A DNA stretch of 64,000 nucleotides from Caenorhabditis remanei (GCF_010183535.1 NC_071331.1:4588001-4652000), one strand, 5' to 3'. Positions 48,394 through 60,718 are shown, counted from the first letter of the stretch. A program made the numbers and translations. Notes: generated by a model not told the origin, from the sequence alone.

Positions 48394-48713
48394 GCTGTAC
48401 TCTTCGATATCAGTAATCACAAATCGCAAGAACTCAATGTTGAACTGTGATTAAACTGAACCTTCTGTTTGAATGCAAACATTTCGTGTTCAACGATTTT
48501 GACCGACTAGAACAATGCAAGCGCCAAGGTTTTCAATACATCAGAGAGCATTCTGCCAAGAAATCTCCAAAATGAATAAATGTGAAAAAGTTGAGAAAAA
48601 TTCAGGATAGCAATCTCGGATAAGTGCATCCCAGCACACACCTTTTCTAAAAAAGAATAAGTTATTATATCAAAACAAAAACTGATTCGTATGCAATTAG
48701 AAGGCTTCGATAT

Positions 48714-48780
48714 ATATTAAAAGAACACACTTCAATGTCAACAAAATGCAAATTAAATAATAGTAGACGTCCTGAAACAG
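48714..48780 (-). ncRNA. predicted type I 21U-RNA gene
   Basis: Exact core at 48780-48773. CATT puts the predicted 5' U at 48734 (39 nt). Confidence 0.64.
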
Positions 48781-48898
48781 GTGAAAAATTGTAGCGACAG
48801 TCCAACTTTGAGACAAAAAAAACTGACTAATAGCCATTGTTCGGTTGGTTTTTCAATTTGAAAGTTTATTCGGAGTTATGCTATGATGTTCCTAAAGT

Positions 48899-48965
48899 GC
48901 TATTTGAGAAACTTGGATACTGTACGCAAGGAATGCACTATTAAGATAAAACGTATGTGAAACAG
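48899..48965 (-). ncRNA. predicted type I 21U-RNA gene
   Basis: Exact core at 48965-48958. CAGT puts the predicted 5' U at 48919 (39 nt). Confidence 0.66.
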
Positions 48966-49011
48966 ATACGGTTTTTGTTAAATGTTCAGTTTCCGAATAA
49001 CTATTGTACAC

Positions 49012-49416
49012 CAGAGTTGCGCGGAATTCCGACTTTCGACTTCCGACTTCTGACTTCCGGGCATTTTTCACTTCCGGCTTCCGCCTTCTGTTTTGAAAAT
49101 ATTAATTCCCACTTCCGACTTCCGGATAAGGAGTTTTACTTCCGACTTCCGTCATTCCAACACTGTAAAATTTGGGAAGAATACATTTCGCAGAAATACA
49201 TGAAAACATGGTCAAATAGGATGAAAATAGGCTTTTCTATAGCCAAAAACCAATTTTCCAATGATTTTAGCGAGTTTTATAATTTTTGGAATTCGGAATG
49301 TTTGCGAAAAAGAATCTACTTCCGATTTCTGACTTCCGACTTCCAAGCGTTTTTTTCAATTCCGGCACCCGACTTCCGACTTCCGTTTTAGAAAAAATCA
49401 CTTCCGCACAACTCTG
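49012..49416. mobile_element. hAT-like MITE, GACTTCCGACTTCCG type
   Basis: Ends CAGAGTTGCGCGGAA / TTCCGCACAACTCTG with the perfect 8-bp duplication TTGTACAC (49004-49011 and 49417-49424). The interior is CTTCCGACTTCCG repeats around an AT-rich core. Related to the TTCCTTC-rich family. Confidence 0.9.
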
Positions 49417-50189
49417 TTGTACACCTTGTGTTATTTGCACATTTCACATTCTTGAAACCAAGAAACATACACTAATGAATCTCTCGAATGTTTAAATGTT
49501 CGTGAAACACTAGAAATATCTAATTTTGGCACACGAAAATATGGAGGAAAAATTTCTGTAACGATAAGATAGCATAAATGAGTAACATTTGAAACGGGAC
49601 TCGGTGGACTTTATTTCCAGCTGAATTTCAAACTTTTAACGATGAATTTCTCTAATTTTTGGTGTATTGAAAGCTTTGTGAACAAATTGGCAAATCAAAC
49701 TGGTAAATTGACTCAATTATCATATGAATGTTCGGAAATATTACTGTTGCAGGAACATATCATAAATGAGAATAATTTAAAACGGGATTCAGTGGTCTTT
49801 TGATTCTGTTGAATTTCAAACTTATTATATAACAATTCATTTCTCGAAGTTTAGGTGTATTGAAAGCTTTGTGAAAAACTTGGCAAAGTTCGGAACAGTA
49901 AGTGTTTATATTTAAAGGAGGACTGAAATCATATTTATTCATTTCAGATTCTGACACGTCAGAAAATTCGAGCAACTTTCATCATTAGAGCATGTGCTAA
50001 AATCGCTCTAATCGCTCTAAATTCACGTTTTCTCGGCTCAAATAGAGCTTTCGTGGAAGAGTTTTCCCACGCGAATTTCTCCCTTTGTGTAGTCCTCTCG
50101 GACAAAATTATTTCTTTTTATTTCTCGATTTTTCGTTTTCTTGCTTTTTTCAACACATTTTCGTGATTTCTTCTTCTTTTTTTACGGTA

Positions 50190-51164
50190 AACGGTCTCCC
50201 AAAGTCCGAGTAAGAACTGCAAGGAAATTTTCGATCTCCCCTCACGAAACGAAAATTTGAGAAATTTGCAGGTCTAAAAGTGAATTTTTTAATTTTTAGC
50301 GTAAAGCTAAAGGTTGAAAAGTCACTTCAATAAAGGTTAATGTGATGAATACATCAAAGAAAAACAATTATTCTTCTAAAAAACCATGATATCATGTCTT
50401 TTGAGTGTTGCATTTGATATTTTTTCTAATAAAACCCCATTTTCCACTGGAAAAATTGTGGCGAATTCTCGACTTCAAACTGTATCCAGCTCTCCATTTC
50501 TTGACGGTTTCATTTCAATTATAGCTCAAAAAATCCGCAATAAATAGATCTTGATTTCTGATGGATGGGTCACTTTTTTGCCTAATAATTTTCGAGAAAT
50601 AATGGAAAAACCGAATTTTCAGGACAAAACTTCGATCTGTATCAGCGCCTTTATTTTTGCTCCAAAAATAGTTTTCTTTTTTCCGAAATGTTGCTTTTGC
50701 CTTTCTCGTTTTTTGTTATTAGCCGAGCGAATTCGTTACAACTGCGCCCCACCGCAAACGAGAGAGTATCGGCGAGAGACGCAGATTTTTTTCTCGCGCC
50801 AACAATTATTTTCACAGTTTTTGACCTATTTTCACTGTTTTTCGAAAGTTTTTAATGTAATTTGTTCTTAAAAACAGCGAAAATAGGTCAAAAATAGTAA
50901 AAATATTTATTCGCGCGAGAAAAAATTCTGCGTCTCTCACCGATACTCTCTCGTTTGCGGTGGGGCGCAGTTGTAAGAGGGGGTGGGCCGCTAATATTGA
51001 CAATTTTCACTTTTTATTTCCTTTAATGTTCGTAATTTGAATAAAATCAAAATTTTCAGTTGAAAAATTAATAAAAAATTATTTTTGACTACTGTAGCGC
51101 GCAGCCTTTGCGCTCCACTGAGAACTTTCGCTTGCAGTTGTTTTTCGGGGTTTGGGAGACTGTG
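50190..51164. mobile_element. large element with CACAGTCTCCC-type ends and a nested palindrome
   Basis: Ends AACGGTCTCCCAAAG / TTTGGGAGACTGTG with a 5-bp duplication CGGTA (50185-50189 and 51165-51169). Inside is a second inverted repeat pair with TTACAACTGCGCCCCACCGC (50738-50757) against its reverse complement near 50959-50978. The central arms are rich in CTCGCGCC. No transposase ORF. Confidence 0.82.
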
Positions 51165-51535
51165 CGGTATAAATTGAAATATAAAAATATGACTTCAGCC
51201 CTCCTTTAAACTGAAAAGAAATTTAGAACAAAAAACCTTACAATCCGGTCAATAAACGTTTCTAAAAATACATAAACTCTCATGAAAACGCAACAAGTCA
51301 ATACTCCTAGAACATGTTCCAGGTAAAATGTGTAATTTGTTGGTAGCATGAAAAAATTCGATATGAAGTTCTTTTTCAGGTTTTGTGTAAGTGAAGTTAA
51401 TATGTAGAAACCGATCATCGAAACCCTATTGATGAAAAAGTTATGCATTTCTCAAAATAGGGAAACCGTAAACTTTTCCATTTTTGCTTGAATCGATTTC
51501 AAATAGATTATTGTTTCAAGAAATCAATTTTACAT

Positions 51536-51755
51536 TATCTTGTAACTGCATAGTTTTTAATTTATTTTTGGCAGAAGTCGAAAATATACAGTAAAAATTA
51601 GCGAAAAATTGCAACCAACAGGAATAACCCAACACCAGAAAAATAATATTTCATTGTCAAGTGTTATCTGAAACAGACAATATTTTCAATACTGTTTCTC
51701 ACCTGCACGATAGCAAAAAATTATTTTCTAAAACCGTTCCGCGCAATTCATTTCC
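51536..51755. repeat. duplicated piRNA block (partner about 41125-41340)
   Basis: Diverged copy of 41125-41340 that keeps the minus-strand core and the following CTGTTTCT variant. Each copy has a GGCCCGG-type element close by: it lies about 40 bp downstream of this copy and just upstream of the other. Confidence 0.82.
51611..51676 (-). ncRNA. predicted type I 21U-RNA gene
   Basis: Exact core at 51676-51669. TGTT puts the predicted 5' U at 51631 (38 nt). Paralogue of 41256. Confidence 0.6.
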
Positions 51756-51791
51756 TTGTGATTAAAAAAAAATGATATACCACAGTTAGTA

Positions 51792-52127
51792 CAGGTAAAT
51801 TTTGCAAAACGAAATACGGGCCGGGCCGGGCCAAAATCAGGAAAAATCTCGGCCCGGCCCGTTTTGAAACATTTTTTCAAAACACTTTGAGTTTTTGAAT
51901 TTTTTTTGGGAAATTTTTGGAAATTTTTTGAAATTTTTTGAAAAAAGTATAGTTTTCGAATGAACATTTAAAATTGAATTAAAATGTGAATATGTAGGAT
52001 AATTTAAGCATTTTTACTCTATTTTTTCGAAAAATTTCAAAAAAAAAATTGGTAAAAATGGGTACCCATTTTTGAATCCGGCCCGGTCAAGAAAAATCTC
52101 GGGCCGGCCCGATTTTTGACAAGTCTG
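51792..52127. mobile_element. GGGCCGGGCC-type DNA element
   Basis: GGGCCGGGCCGGGCC near 51818 and GGGCCGGCCCG near 52100 flank an AT-rich centre. The right end is GACAAGTCTG at 52127, complementary to the CAGACTTG start of the copy at 40902. The left end is eroded and no target duplication is clear. Confidence 0.55.
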
Positions 52128-52870
52128 ATAATTACTTTTACAATAGTTTCATTTTAATTTAGCAGTAAATGCATTCATGTTGAAAATCGAAAACAGTACA
52201 ACAACGCTTTCCTAACAGGAGACATTTCAAATCAGAAACAGAAAATAATACTTGTATCCTCGGTTTTTGAATCGAAATTTTTTTTACACATAAACCAAAA
52301 TTCAATTTTCATATTCCAGAAGTTTCCAAAATGGTGTGAACTCATGTTTAGCCAATAGAGTTGAAATGATAATAGAATAATGATAACAATAATTATGTTC
52401 TTGAATCTCTGAAACGGAAAAAAAATTAGGACACAATATGTTTGGGTCTGTAATAAGCCGGCTGAATTTTTTTAAATGTTTGGTTTTTTGAACAAATATT
52501 TAGAGTCGATTTCACTGAAAACCCATTTTTAAAACTACAGTAAGAAGTTTTCGTTGCAGGACCCGGAGTGTTGTTGCGACAGCCTCAACTGCCAGCGATA
52601 GTAAATTTGAAACTGAGATGTATGGCTCAATTAATACGTGAGACTGATTGGATGGCTAGGAAAACCGATAAGTAGTGAAACCGAAAGTGTAATTTCTGAA
52701 ATTGTTTTGAAATTTCACTATTTTCTGTTCAGTGGATAACTTACCGGAAGCACATTGAAATATTCAACAGAAATGTGAAAGTTTGCGGTATTATTTTGAA
52801 AGAAACTTCCGAAACAATGGAAAACCAAGTTAAGTACACATTGTGAAGTTAGGAACACAAATATGTAAGT

Positions 52871-52936
52871 CTGTTTCACGTTTCCCTGTTCAACAAGCAT
52901 AACAATCTGCAGTATTAAAGATCCTAGTGCATATTT
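52871..52936 (+). ncRNA. predicted type I 21U-RNA gene
   Basis: Exact core at 52871. TATT puts the predicted 5' U at 52916 (38 nt). Confidence 0.6.
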
Positions 52937-52939
52937 CCA

Positions 52940-54240
52940 GACACCAGACCATTAGGGAATAAATTTTGTTCTAAGTTATGGATTAGAACAAAACGGTTAT
53001 TGTCTTGAACCGAAATATGCTAGTTTCATAATATCATCTGAAAAAACGGCTTTCACTGTTTGAAAAATGTTAAAATTCTTTTTCTCGCTGTCTTGAAACA
53101 TGAAGCAAGTAAAAATGGAATAACAGTTGGCTCGTCAAAATCAGAATACAGTTTTGAATTATTAGTCATCGAGAAAAACTTTCCCAGCCTTTCAAAAAAA
53201 GTTAAAAAATCCAAAATAAAGAAGGTATAGGCTGACGAACATCGGGACTAAGTAAAAATTACAGCTAAAAAATGACAACCATTTTTTGGAACTCCTGAAG
53301 CAGAAGTTTTCGGAAGGTGGATTTTTCACTGATATGTACAATTGACATGCTGGTTTCTGTATGTGAGATGAATATATTCTCACATAAAATAAGCCTCCAG
53401 CTTTCAAACAGCGAAAAATAATGAGCGTGGTGCTATTCATGACATTTAAAAGTGTGTTGGTTTAATCAGTCTACCATCATCCAATTTTTGGTATTGAAAG
53501 AATCAGATTGTACATTTTAAGTAGTACTCGTAAAACAGTAACTTTAAACAGAAACGTTAGAAAAAAGGTGAATGGAACATTTTCAGTGTTTCAAGAAGGT
53601 AAAATAGAATATAAGTTTCACTGCCATCAGTTTTGGGGAATTTCAATGTGTTTTGTAACCGTATTCAGCAAGTGTAATGTTTTTTTTTCGATTCTATGAA
53701 CTGTAAACGATTCTGATTTAAAAAGTTTAATAAATACTAAACAGATTGTTTGAGTGATTAAAGAACAATTGCAGTCAGGTTATAAGTGGGAAATAATGAT
53801 TATACTGAAACACAATTCTTTCAAATCTGGAAAAATTCGAGTGAAACGATTTACAAGAGAACTGACTGAAAATAAACCATATTACTGCAATACTTTGGGA
53901 ATTACAGCATTTAATGAACTGCTATTTCTAACAATGAATATACATGAAGACTGTTTGAAAATCATTAAGAAAATCTTACTACATATTAGAACTAGTAAAA
54001 AAAATTCTATTGGAAAGAGTGAGGATTATTGAATGTGAGAGCTTGTGTGCAAATTCGGATGAAATTTTCAGGACTACAATTTTCTTGTTTCAAAAAAATG
54101 AGATAAATGCTTTTGTTTATTTACTAAACTTGTGTGGTTACTCTTGTTTTAGAAACATACTGAAACTGATGGAGTTCGTATTCAAATTATTCCACTGTCA
54201 CTTGCTTATTTTTATATGTCATCAAGCATTCCCTCCTATC
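52940..54240. other. intergenic, no gene recognised
   Basis: The open frames here (for example 53754-54032) have no recognisable domain and contain near-miss piRNA cores such as TGAAACAC. I see no supported gene. Confidence 0.4.
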
Positions 54241-54255
54241 ATAACACGTTATTGC

Positions 54256-54263
54256 TGAAACAG
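54256..54263 (-). promoter_or_regulatory. piRNA core promoter motif
   Basis: Exact CTGTTTCA on the minus strand. No YRNT at 38-41 nt; the nearest T in such a context is at 35 nt. Confidence 0.42.
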
Positions 54264-54899
54264 AAACGGGTCGGAACAGGCTTTCTTGATTTTATCGAGT
54301 AACTAAAATTTCACTTCTTTTAAAATATTTACTACCAGATTGGAGCCCCGGGAAGAATAGACATGTAACTTTTAAGGAATGTCTAAAAGAAAACAGAAAA
54401 AATGACATTTGTAACCATTTGACACAAATTCGATGAATTTTCCGAATATCTGTATCACTGTCACATTCTCGGTTTCACTGCTATGAAAATATGAAGATTT
54501 CAAGAAAATGATAATTGCCTTTCAAATTGAACAATTGATACTTCATTCGTGACGTATGTAGAAATTACATTGGTTATCACATTTTACACATAAAAAAACT
54601 ACTAGAGTGAAATCGTTAATTTGTACGAAATTATAGAAAACAACGCAGCCCTTAGCTTTGGAACTGTTGTGAAATATAAAAATTAGAAAAAAAATCAGAT
54701 TCAGAACAAAACCAAATGAGATTTCTTTGAAATACAAATGTTAGATCTTGATAAAAAAGAATGAAGAGAAATTGATGTGAGAGTATGGTAGTGACATTAA
54801 GCAATCCATGAAACAATAAGTTTCTAGAGAAAAAATCTTGGTTTATGAACTTGTATTTCTGAATTAGGATAGGATGTAGGTTGTTTCAAACATGTTTTC

Positions 54900-55438
54900 C
54901 AGAGCTGTGCGGAATTCCTTCCTTCGACTTCCTTCTTCCTTCTTCCGGGCTTTTTTCACTTTTTTATTCCTTCTTCCTTCTTCCCTTTTGAAAAATTTAC
55001 TTCCTTCTTCCTTCTTCCTTCTTCCCTTTTGAAAAAGTTATTTCCTTCTTCCTTCTTCCTTCTTCCGTTGAAAAGTTTACTAAAATTTTGTAATTTTCGA
55101 CGGAATTTTGGCGGAATTTTGGGGGTTTTTGACGGAATTTTGTATGAAACAACATCAAAATTCGTTTTCAGAGATGATCAGAAAAAAGTTTCGTCAAATT
55201 TGTCATTTTCAAAATTAACTTCCGATTTCCCGGTTCGGAACCCAACTTCTTTCTTCCTTCCTTCTTCCTTCCTTCTTCCTTCTTCCGGGCTTTTTTCACT
55301 TTTTTCTTCCTTCTTCCTTCTTCCCTTTTGAAAAAGTTATTTCCTTCTTCCTTCTTCCTTCTTCCTTTTTGAAAATTTCACTTCCTTCTTCCTTCTTCCT
55401 TCTTCCTTTTCAAAAAATTTTACTTCCGCACAGCTCTG
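54900..55438. mobile_element. hAT-like MITE, TTCCTTC-rich
   Basis: Ends CAGAGCTGTGCGGAA / TTCCGCACAGCTCTG with the perfect 8-bp duplication ATGTTTTC (54892-54899 and 55439-55446). The core around 55075-55240 matches 39630-39800 closely. The open frame 55029-55331 is only repeat. Confidence 0.92.
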
Positions 55439-55446
55439 ATGTTTTC

Positions 55447-56373
55447 ATACTTTATGGCTAGTGTTAATTCTAACAAAGATAAATGTTCACTGAAAATTTA
55501 TGGACACCATTTGCGACGAAACAAGTAGCTATTATTGAAAGAGTTCAAATCTTCTAGGAACATAACTGTTTTTGAGAACACCATGTCTTTATTTCACGTT
55601 TTATCGCATCAAATATCAACTTTCATTTTTATTATCAATTTTTTTGGGTTCTGTCAAAAAATTTTCAAGTTTCAGCAAGTTCCTGAACACATTCAAAATA
55701 TGGAACTCGATACTACATAGGGCTGAAACACTAATTGATAATTAGCCGGAGATTACTCCACAGTTTATCTCAGCACTTCTCATCTCTCTCTCTGTATGAA
55801 AGTACTAGAAACAAATATAGTTTTCTGTTGATTGAGAGAAGATACAAAATATAGAACTGTAGTTCTCTGTACTAAAATTAGCTGCAAAGTTAATAAAAAG
55901 TACACAACAATAAAATACACGAATAAATGTGTCTATTATACACATTCTAAAACAGATATTTTCTTTAAAAGTTTTTCAGGTTCTTTTCTGGAGCCTAATA
56001 TTTATATCATTGCATTTTTCTTCTATTATTGAGCAGAGCACATTGAGAGTCAAAAATTTCAAAAGTTTTTGGAACAGTGGATTCATGTATCTCTCACGAT
56101 TTGAATCTGGAACTTCGTTCATTTCATGTTAAAACAGTAATAACATTTCCTCTACCGCACAGTGTTATGAGTTGTAATCAGAAAAACTAAAACTGTAATC
56201 AAAAAAAATTCTGAAGCAAGAATTCTTAGAAAGTTTTTCAAACATTGCTGTTCGTGCTTTCCATGGCGTACTTATCGGAAGGATTGTGTTATCTTATTAC
56301 GAATCGCTGAAGAAAAAATCGTGAAGCACGATTATTTAGTAGCACATGCTATTTTTGAAAGTTCCTAAGTATT
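55447..56373. other. intergenic, no gene recognised
   Basis: AT-rich sequence with near-miss cores (TGAAACAC near 55713) but no exact core and no recognisable ORF. Confidence 0.4.
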
Positions 56374-56441
56374 CTGTTTCACAATATACATAAGGTACGA
56401 TAAATGAAGAGTATTTACAATTGCTCAATCAGATTTAATAG
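56374..56441 (+). ncRNA. predicted type I 21U-RNA gene
   Basis: Exact core at 56374. CAAT puts the predicted 5' U at 56421 (40 nt). Confidence 0.68.
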
Positions 56442-57004
56442 TGCTAGTAATGTCAAAAAAATACTGCACCAAAACGCCCCATAAGCATAAAAAGTCGCTT
56501 ACCTCTTTTAGTCTGCAAGCATTATTCCGACTGATGATTTTTAGAAAGAAGTACAGTTTGGAGTATGAAAAAATTCAGATTCCTCAATTGCCTGTCTTGG
56601 ACGGCATCGATACTTTTAGTCACACGGAAAACCGGAAACCACAGAATGTGAAGGACACAAATCAACTGGACTCGCCAAACGTGATATTCAAAGGTTTCTG
56701 AAACGGTGCGTTTTTATTCAAAATTGGTTCCACTACAGAACAATTTTTATTCAATTTAACCCCTATGTAGTTTTGCATTACTGTCTAGAACATTTCAAGT
56801 ATTACCAAGATGAAATAGAGCAGAACTAATTCGTGAATGACTTCAAAGGCACTAAAAGAGAAGTTGAAAGATAATTGAAGAAGTAATAAATGAATTTAAA
56901 AAGAAAAAATAGCATTTGAAGCCAAAAATAGATGTTCTATAGTTTCACGGTTTCAGTAAACAATTTTTCCAGAACACATGTTAGTAGGACATTGCTTCTG
57001 AATT

Positions 57005-57072
57005 AAATTGCTAGATGCTTTTGAAGTAAATTGCGTAAATAACAGACATCTCAGATTTTGACTATGAAACAG
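57005..57072 (-). ncRNA. predicted type I 21U-RNA gene
   Basis: Exact core at 57072-57065. TACT puts the predicted 5' U at 57025 (40 nt). Confidence 0.66.
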
Positions 57073-57286
57073 TAGTTTATTCAAGTCCAGTGATTATTAC
57101 AGTGGTTTTTAGAATGAAAAAAGGGGAACACAATAAAATATATAAAACTTTTGATAAAATGTTTTAATCTTTTGCGAATTCAACGAGCAGAATATATCGA
57201 GAAAGTGAATCTTATTTTAATTTAGTGAAACTGTGAAACCACGTTTTCCCTAAAATAGACAGTTCTTTTTTGTCATTTATTCAAAA

Positions 57287-57294
57287 CTGTTTCA
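57287..57294 (+). promoter_or_regulatory. piRNA core promoter motif
   Basis: Exact CTGTTTCA. The only nearby YRNT puts a T at 44 nt. A DNA element begins at 57392. Confidence 0.42.
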
Positions 57295-57391
57295 CGTTCT
57301 CCATTATTTGTAGATTCTCATTTTGCACCTGTCCTATTTTTGAAATGAAATGCCTGTCCACAACGGGAAGTGACTGTTTCTGACTGCAGAT

Positions 57392-57770
57392 CAGGCTTGT
57401 TCGGAAAAAACTTTTCGGAAAATCGGAAACGGAATTTTTTTTCCGATTTACCTGTTCGGAAAATCGGATATCCGAAATTTTTTCCGAATTTATTTTTCGG
57501 AAAAACCGGAAAATTCGGAAAAATTCGGAAAATGACAAAAACGACTTATTCGGGCCTGAAATCAAGGAATATAATTGAAATATCATAGATATTATCGATA
57601 GTAAACAATAAAAACAATTTATTAATTGTCAGGCCCGCTATTCTGATGGTCAAACCCGTCAACCGAATGTTTTGTTTTTTTTCAGTCCGACTTTTTTCGG
57701 AAAATTTTCCGAAAAAAGTCGGAAAATCGGAAAAATCGGAAATTCCGATTTCCGGTTTTGAACAAGCCTG
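57392..57770. mobile_element. hAT-like MITE, TCGGAAAA-rich
   Basis: Ends CAGGCTTGTTCGGAAAA / AACAAGCCTG with the perfect 8-bp duplication CTGCAGAT (57384-57391 and 57771-57778). The interior is TTTTCCGA / TCGGAAAA repeats. Confidence 0.9.
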
Positions 57771-58009
57771 CTGCAGATATATGTAGAATCCTTGTGGACA
57801 AAGTAGTACTCTTGTTTTATAGTTGTTACGAGTATCATAGTCCTAGAAGTTTTCTGACCGTTTATTCCAAAACAGATTGAATCAAAAACAAACTACTAAA
57901 AGTAGTAAAACGCAATAAAATCATTGTGAAACGGGAACATTGTTCATAAATATTGAATACACACAAGTTTGTTAATACTAATTGAATACTTTCTTTGCAT
58001 GTTAAAATT

Positions 58010-58076
58010 TTAATAAAAAACCACGGATCAATAGTCCGAAGATTTGTGAAAACTAATTCTTGGCAATCTGAAACAG
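58010..58076 (-). ncRNA. predicted type I 21U-RNA gene
   Basis: Exact core at 58076-58069. TATT puts the predicted 5' U at 58030 (39 nt). Confidence 0.64.
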
Positions 58077-58226
58077 AATTTTTCGAGTTAAAAAAAAATT
58101 CTTGGTCACACCTTCGGAATGGAAATAGAACTAACGTGGTGTAGTTGTGGAAAAACGTTCAAAAAATCTATCCCGACTGCAAATTAATTTAGAAGTTTCC
58201 TAACAGCAGCAGTTGAGAAGTATAAT

Positions 58227-58293
58227 AATTTGTATAATGATAAATCACTGAAATCTTTGAACGTGTTTTCTGTTTCAGTTGTCCGTGAAACAG
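58227..58293 (-). ncRNA. predicted type I 21U-RNA gene (interlocked pair)
   Basis: Exact core at 58293-58286. CAGT puts the predicted 5' U at 58247 (39 nt). Its spacer contains the plus-strand core at 58270. Confidence 0.6.
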
Positions 58294-58338
58294 GAAACAA
58301 AAAAAAAGGTTTTTTGCTTTACAAAATATTTAACAAGG
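58270..58338 (+). ncRNA. predicted type I 21U-RNA gene (interlocked pair)
   Basis: Exact core at 58270. TGCT puts the predicted 5' U at 58318 (41 nt). Its spacer contains the minus-strand core at 58286 and a long A run. Confidence 0.5.
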
Positions 58339-58339
58339 T

Positions 58340-60610
58340 ATTGAAACGACTAATGCATTGATTGTTATTGTATCGAATTAGTTGTGAGCTCTTTGAGGGG
58401 ATTATTAGTCTAATGAAATCACGTCTGAATAAAAGTGTATCATAATTGTTCCGTGCAAAACAAACTAATCATCCCCTCAAATCAATAAAACAAAATTCCG
58501 TTTCTCTAATGTGGCTTTTTTGTAGTATTTTTTGCTTCTATCGAGTTTTATTTTCGCCCTCAATCAAGTTATATTGTGAACCGGTTGAAATAATTCGCCA
58601 AACCTTGATACAAGCATTAAGTAACAAGTTGTTACAGCAATATATTCAACATTGGAATTCTAGTTAAAGGCTTCCCGATACTAATTTGTAATTTGAAACT
58701 GAAAACTTTTAATGTAATTTATTACTCAAATTTCTAATTCTTCAGCTAATTTTTAGTTTCAACGCTAATCCAAACAAGAATAAAGTTAGAACTTTCTCAA
58801 AACGCCTTTTTTTTAAATTTGACTTGAAATCCTAAAAAATTGAAGAATACGCTGAAAATCAGACACATTGCACTGAAATCAAATATTGGGACCAACTTGT
58901 TTGGCTGCGTTTGGAAGGTTCTTTTCACCTGAATGATTAACAGATTGAGAACCTTCATAAATTTAGATGTACCGAAAACATACAAACGGTCATTCCAATT
59001 TCCTCTGATAAGTTTTTCATACTCATTACTTGAAACCGAACAATTCATGTTCTATTGGTTATTTCGCACGAGGAATCGAATGCTGTTACCCATTTTTCAT
59101 GAAAACTTACGGCTGAGCCAGATCTGACATAATTGCAAGGGGGCTATCTTTATGACGCGCACTGTATACAGATTATAATTTTTTATTTCCTTCATAACTT
59201 GGTGACGTACGGAATTTCAAGCATTTTATTTATTTCTGTTCTGTTTTTTTTTCATTAAATTACTGTAGGTTTTTGAATAAAAGGAATTGAAGCATAAAAT
59301 CTATTAAAGCTTTATGCTGAAATCCTCAGAAGATATAAAATGCCAAAATTGAAACTCACAGAATTTCTGGGAAAAGTTTCTGAAAAGCAGTCTTCTTTTA
59401 AGCTCGTGTTTAGATCCATTTAATGTTTCTCACTGTTTATTTCAAATATAAAACTACTCTGCAACAGTCGAAAACAACAAAAATATTGATTAGTCAAAAA
59501 CAATTTACTGCCTCTCTAAAAAAAATTGTGATATTTCAAAATTATATAAATTAAAAATTAAAATGAGTGGGTGGAATTCGCAGTATAATGAATCAAAAAC
59601 TTCATTTCATATGAAACCAAAGAAACCGCAATTTATAGTTTTTATAGAAGATATTTTATGTCAGTTCTGAAAACTTCACTGATTCTACAATTCTTGTTTA
59701 GTAGGTGTTTTGTAAAAACACCGATATTACTTCCCAATAGTTTTAAAATAGTCCAGCGTCTTACGGTTGTCTATATTTTGAATTAAACATATATTATTTC
59801 ACATTTGAGTCTTTGAAAATGTTGTCTCATTGATTTCGTTTATTTATGGGTTCGCTCAGTGTCTTCCATGCTCAAATTGTCAAAATATGTAAACTTGTAT
59901 TATAACTTTTGGTTTTCCGATTCGATTAATAGTAAATTCAACAAGCACTTTCTAATCTTTCAAAAATATTGAGAAACAGGTAATTGAAGTTTGAATATTG
60001 ATCAGTTTCAAGTGAAAATTACTAACGTTTTACACACATCTTTATGTGCTGAACTATATACTCAGAGAACAGTAAGTTGACGCATTGAATGAAAAAAACA
60101 AGCAGCAACTTTAGATTGAACCGAAGCAGGAAAACTATCAGGCAAGATAATTTGTGAGAATCAACAATATCTTTGGCAACCCATATACATAGATTTTTTT
60201 TCTCATCAAGCTCCATAGCTTTTATGCTTACCAATATTTTTTCAACCGCGGTGAATAATCTTGGACTTCTGAAACAAGAAAAAAACGCTATAAAGAGTAG
60301 AAAGAAGTGAGGGCTTGTGTTCTTGTTTTCTGAATCTGAACGAAAAACCGCACATATATCGTCCAACTTTTGCCAATGAATATTCAACAAGAGTTTGAAA
60401 CGGGCTCAGTTTTAGAAATAAAAATGACAACATGTCTCTCAAATCAGTAACATTGACAAATAAATGCAAAATATTCAAAACTCCAAAATAAAAATCATAA
60501 ACCTCGCGAAAATCAGTAGAAAATTAATTTTTGGCTGAAGACAAGTCTATTTTCTGCTCTTTTGGACCATTTTCCCATTTAATTCTGCGAATCGTATTCT
60601 TCGTAAATTT
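58340..60610. other. intergenic, no gene recognised
   Basis: Only near-miss cores (TGAAACTG, TGAAACAA, TGAAACGG). The minus-strand frames 59048-58797 and 60390-60022 have no recognisable domain, and I could not build splice structures around them. Confidence 0.4.
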
Positions 60611-60718
60611 CACAGTTGTGAAATGACGCAAGTCGGAAGTAAAATTTTCAAAGCGGAAGTCGGAAGTCGGAAGTGAAATAATCCCGGAAGTCGGAAGTCG
60701 GATGTCCGCACAACTCTG
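60611..60718. mobile_element. degraded hAT-like MITE, GGAAGTCGGAAGT type
   Basis: The right end CCGCACAACTCTG is intact and the interior is GAAGTCGGAAGTCGG, as in the 49012 family. The left end (CACAGTTGTG) is degenerate and no target duplication is seen. Confidence 0.6.

Noticed and set aside
49286..49495. Frame in the CTTCCGACTTCCG element
   Set aside because: It is repeat translation, and it crosses the element's end.
53754..54032. 92-codon plus-strand frame
   Set aside because: There is no domain, and it lies in ordinary cluster DNA with near-miss piRNA cores.
55029..55331. 100-codon frame rich in Phe, Leu and Ser
   Set aside because: It is translation of CTTCCTTCTTC repeats in a MITE.
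60022..60390. 122-codon minus-strand frame with a possible CAG acceptor
   Set aside because: There is no recognisable domain, no donor/acceptor chain that extends it, and no trans-splice signal near its ATG.
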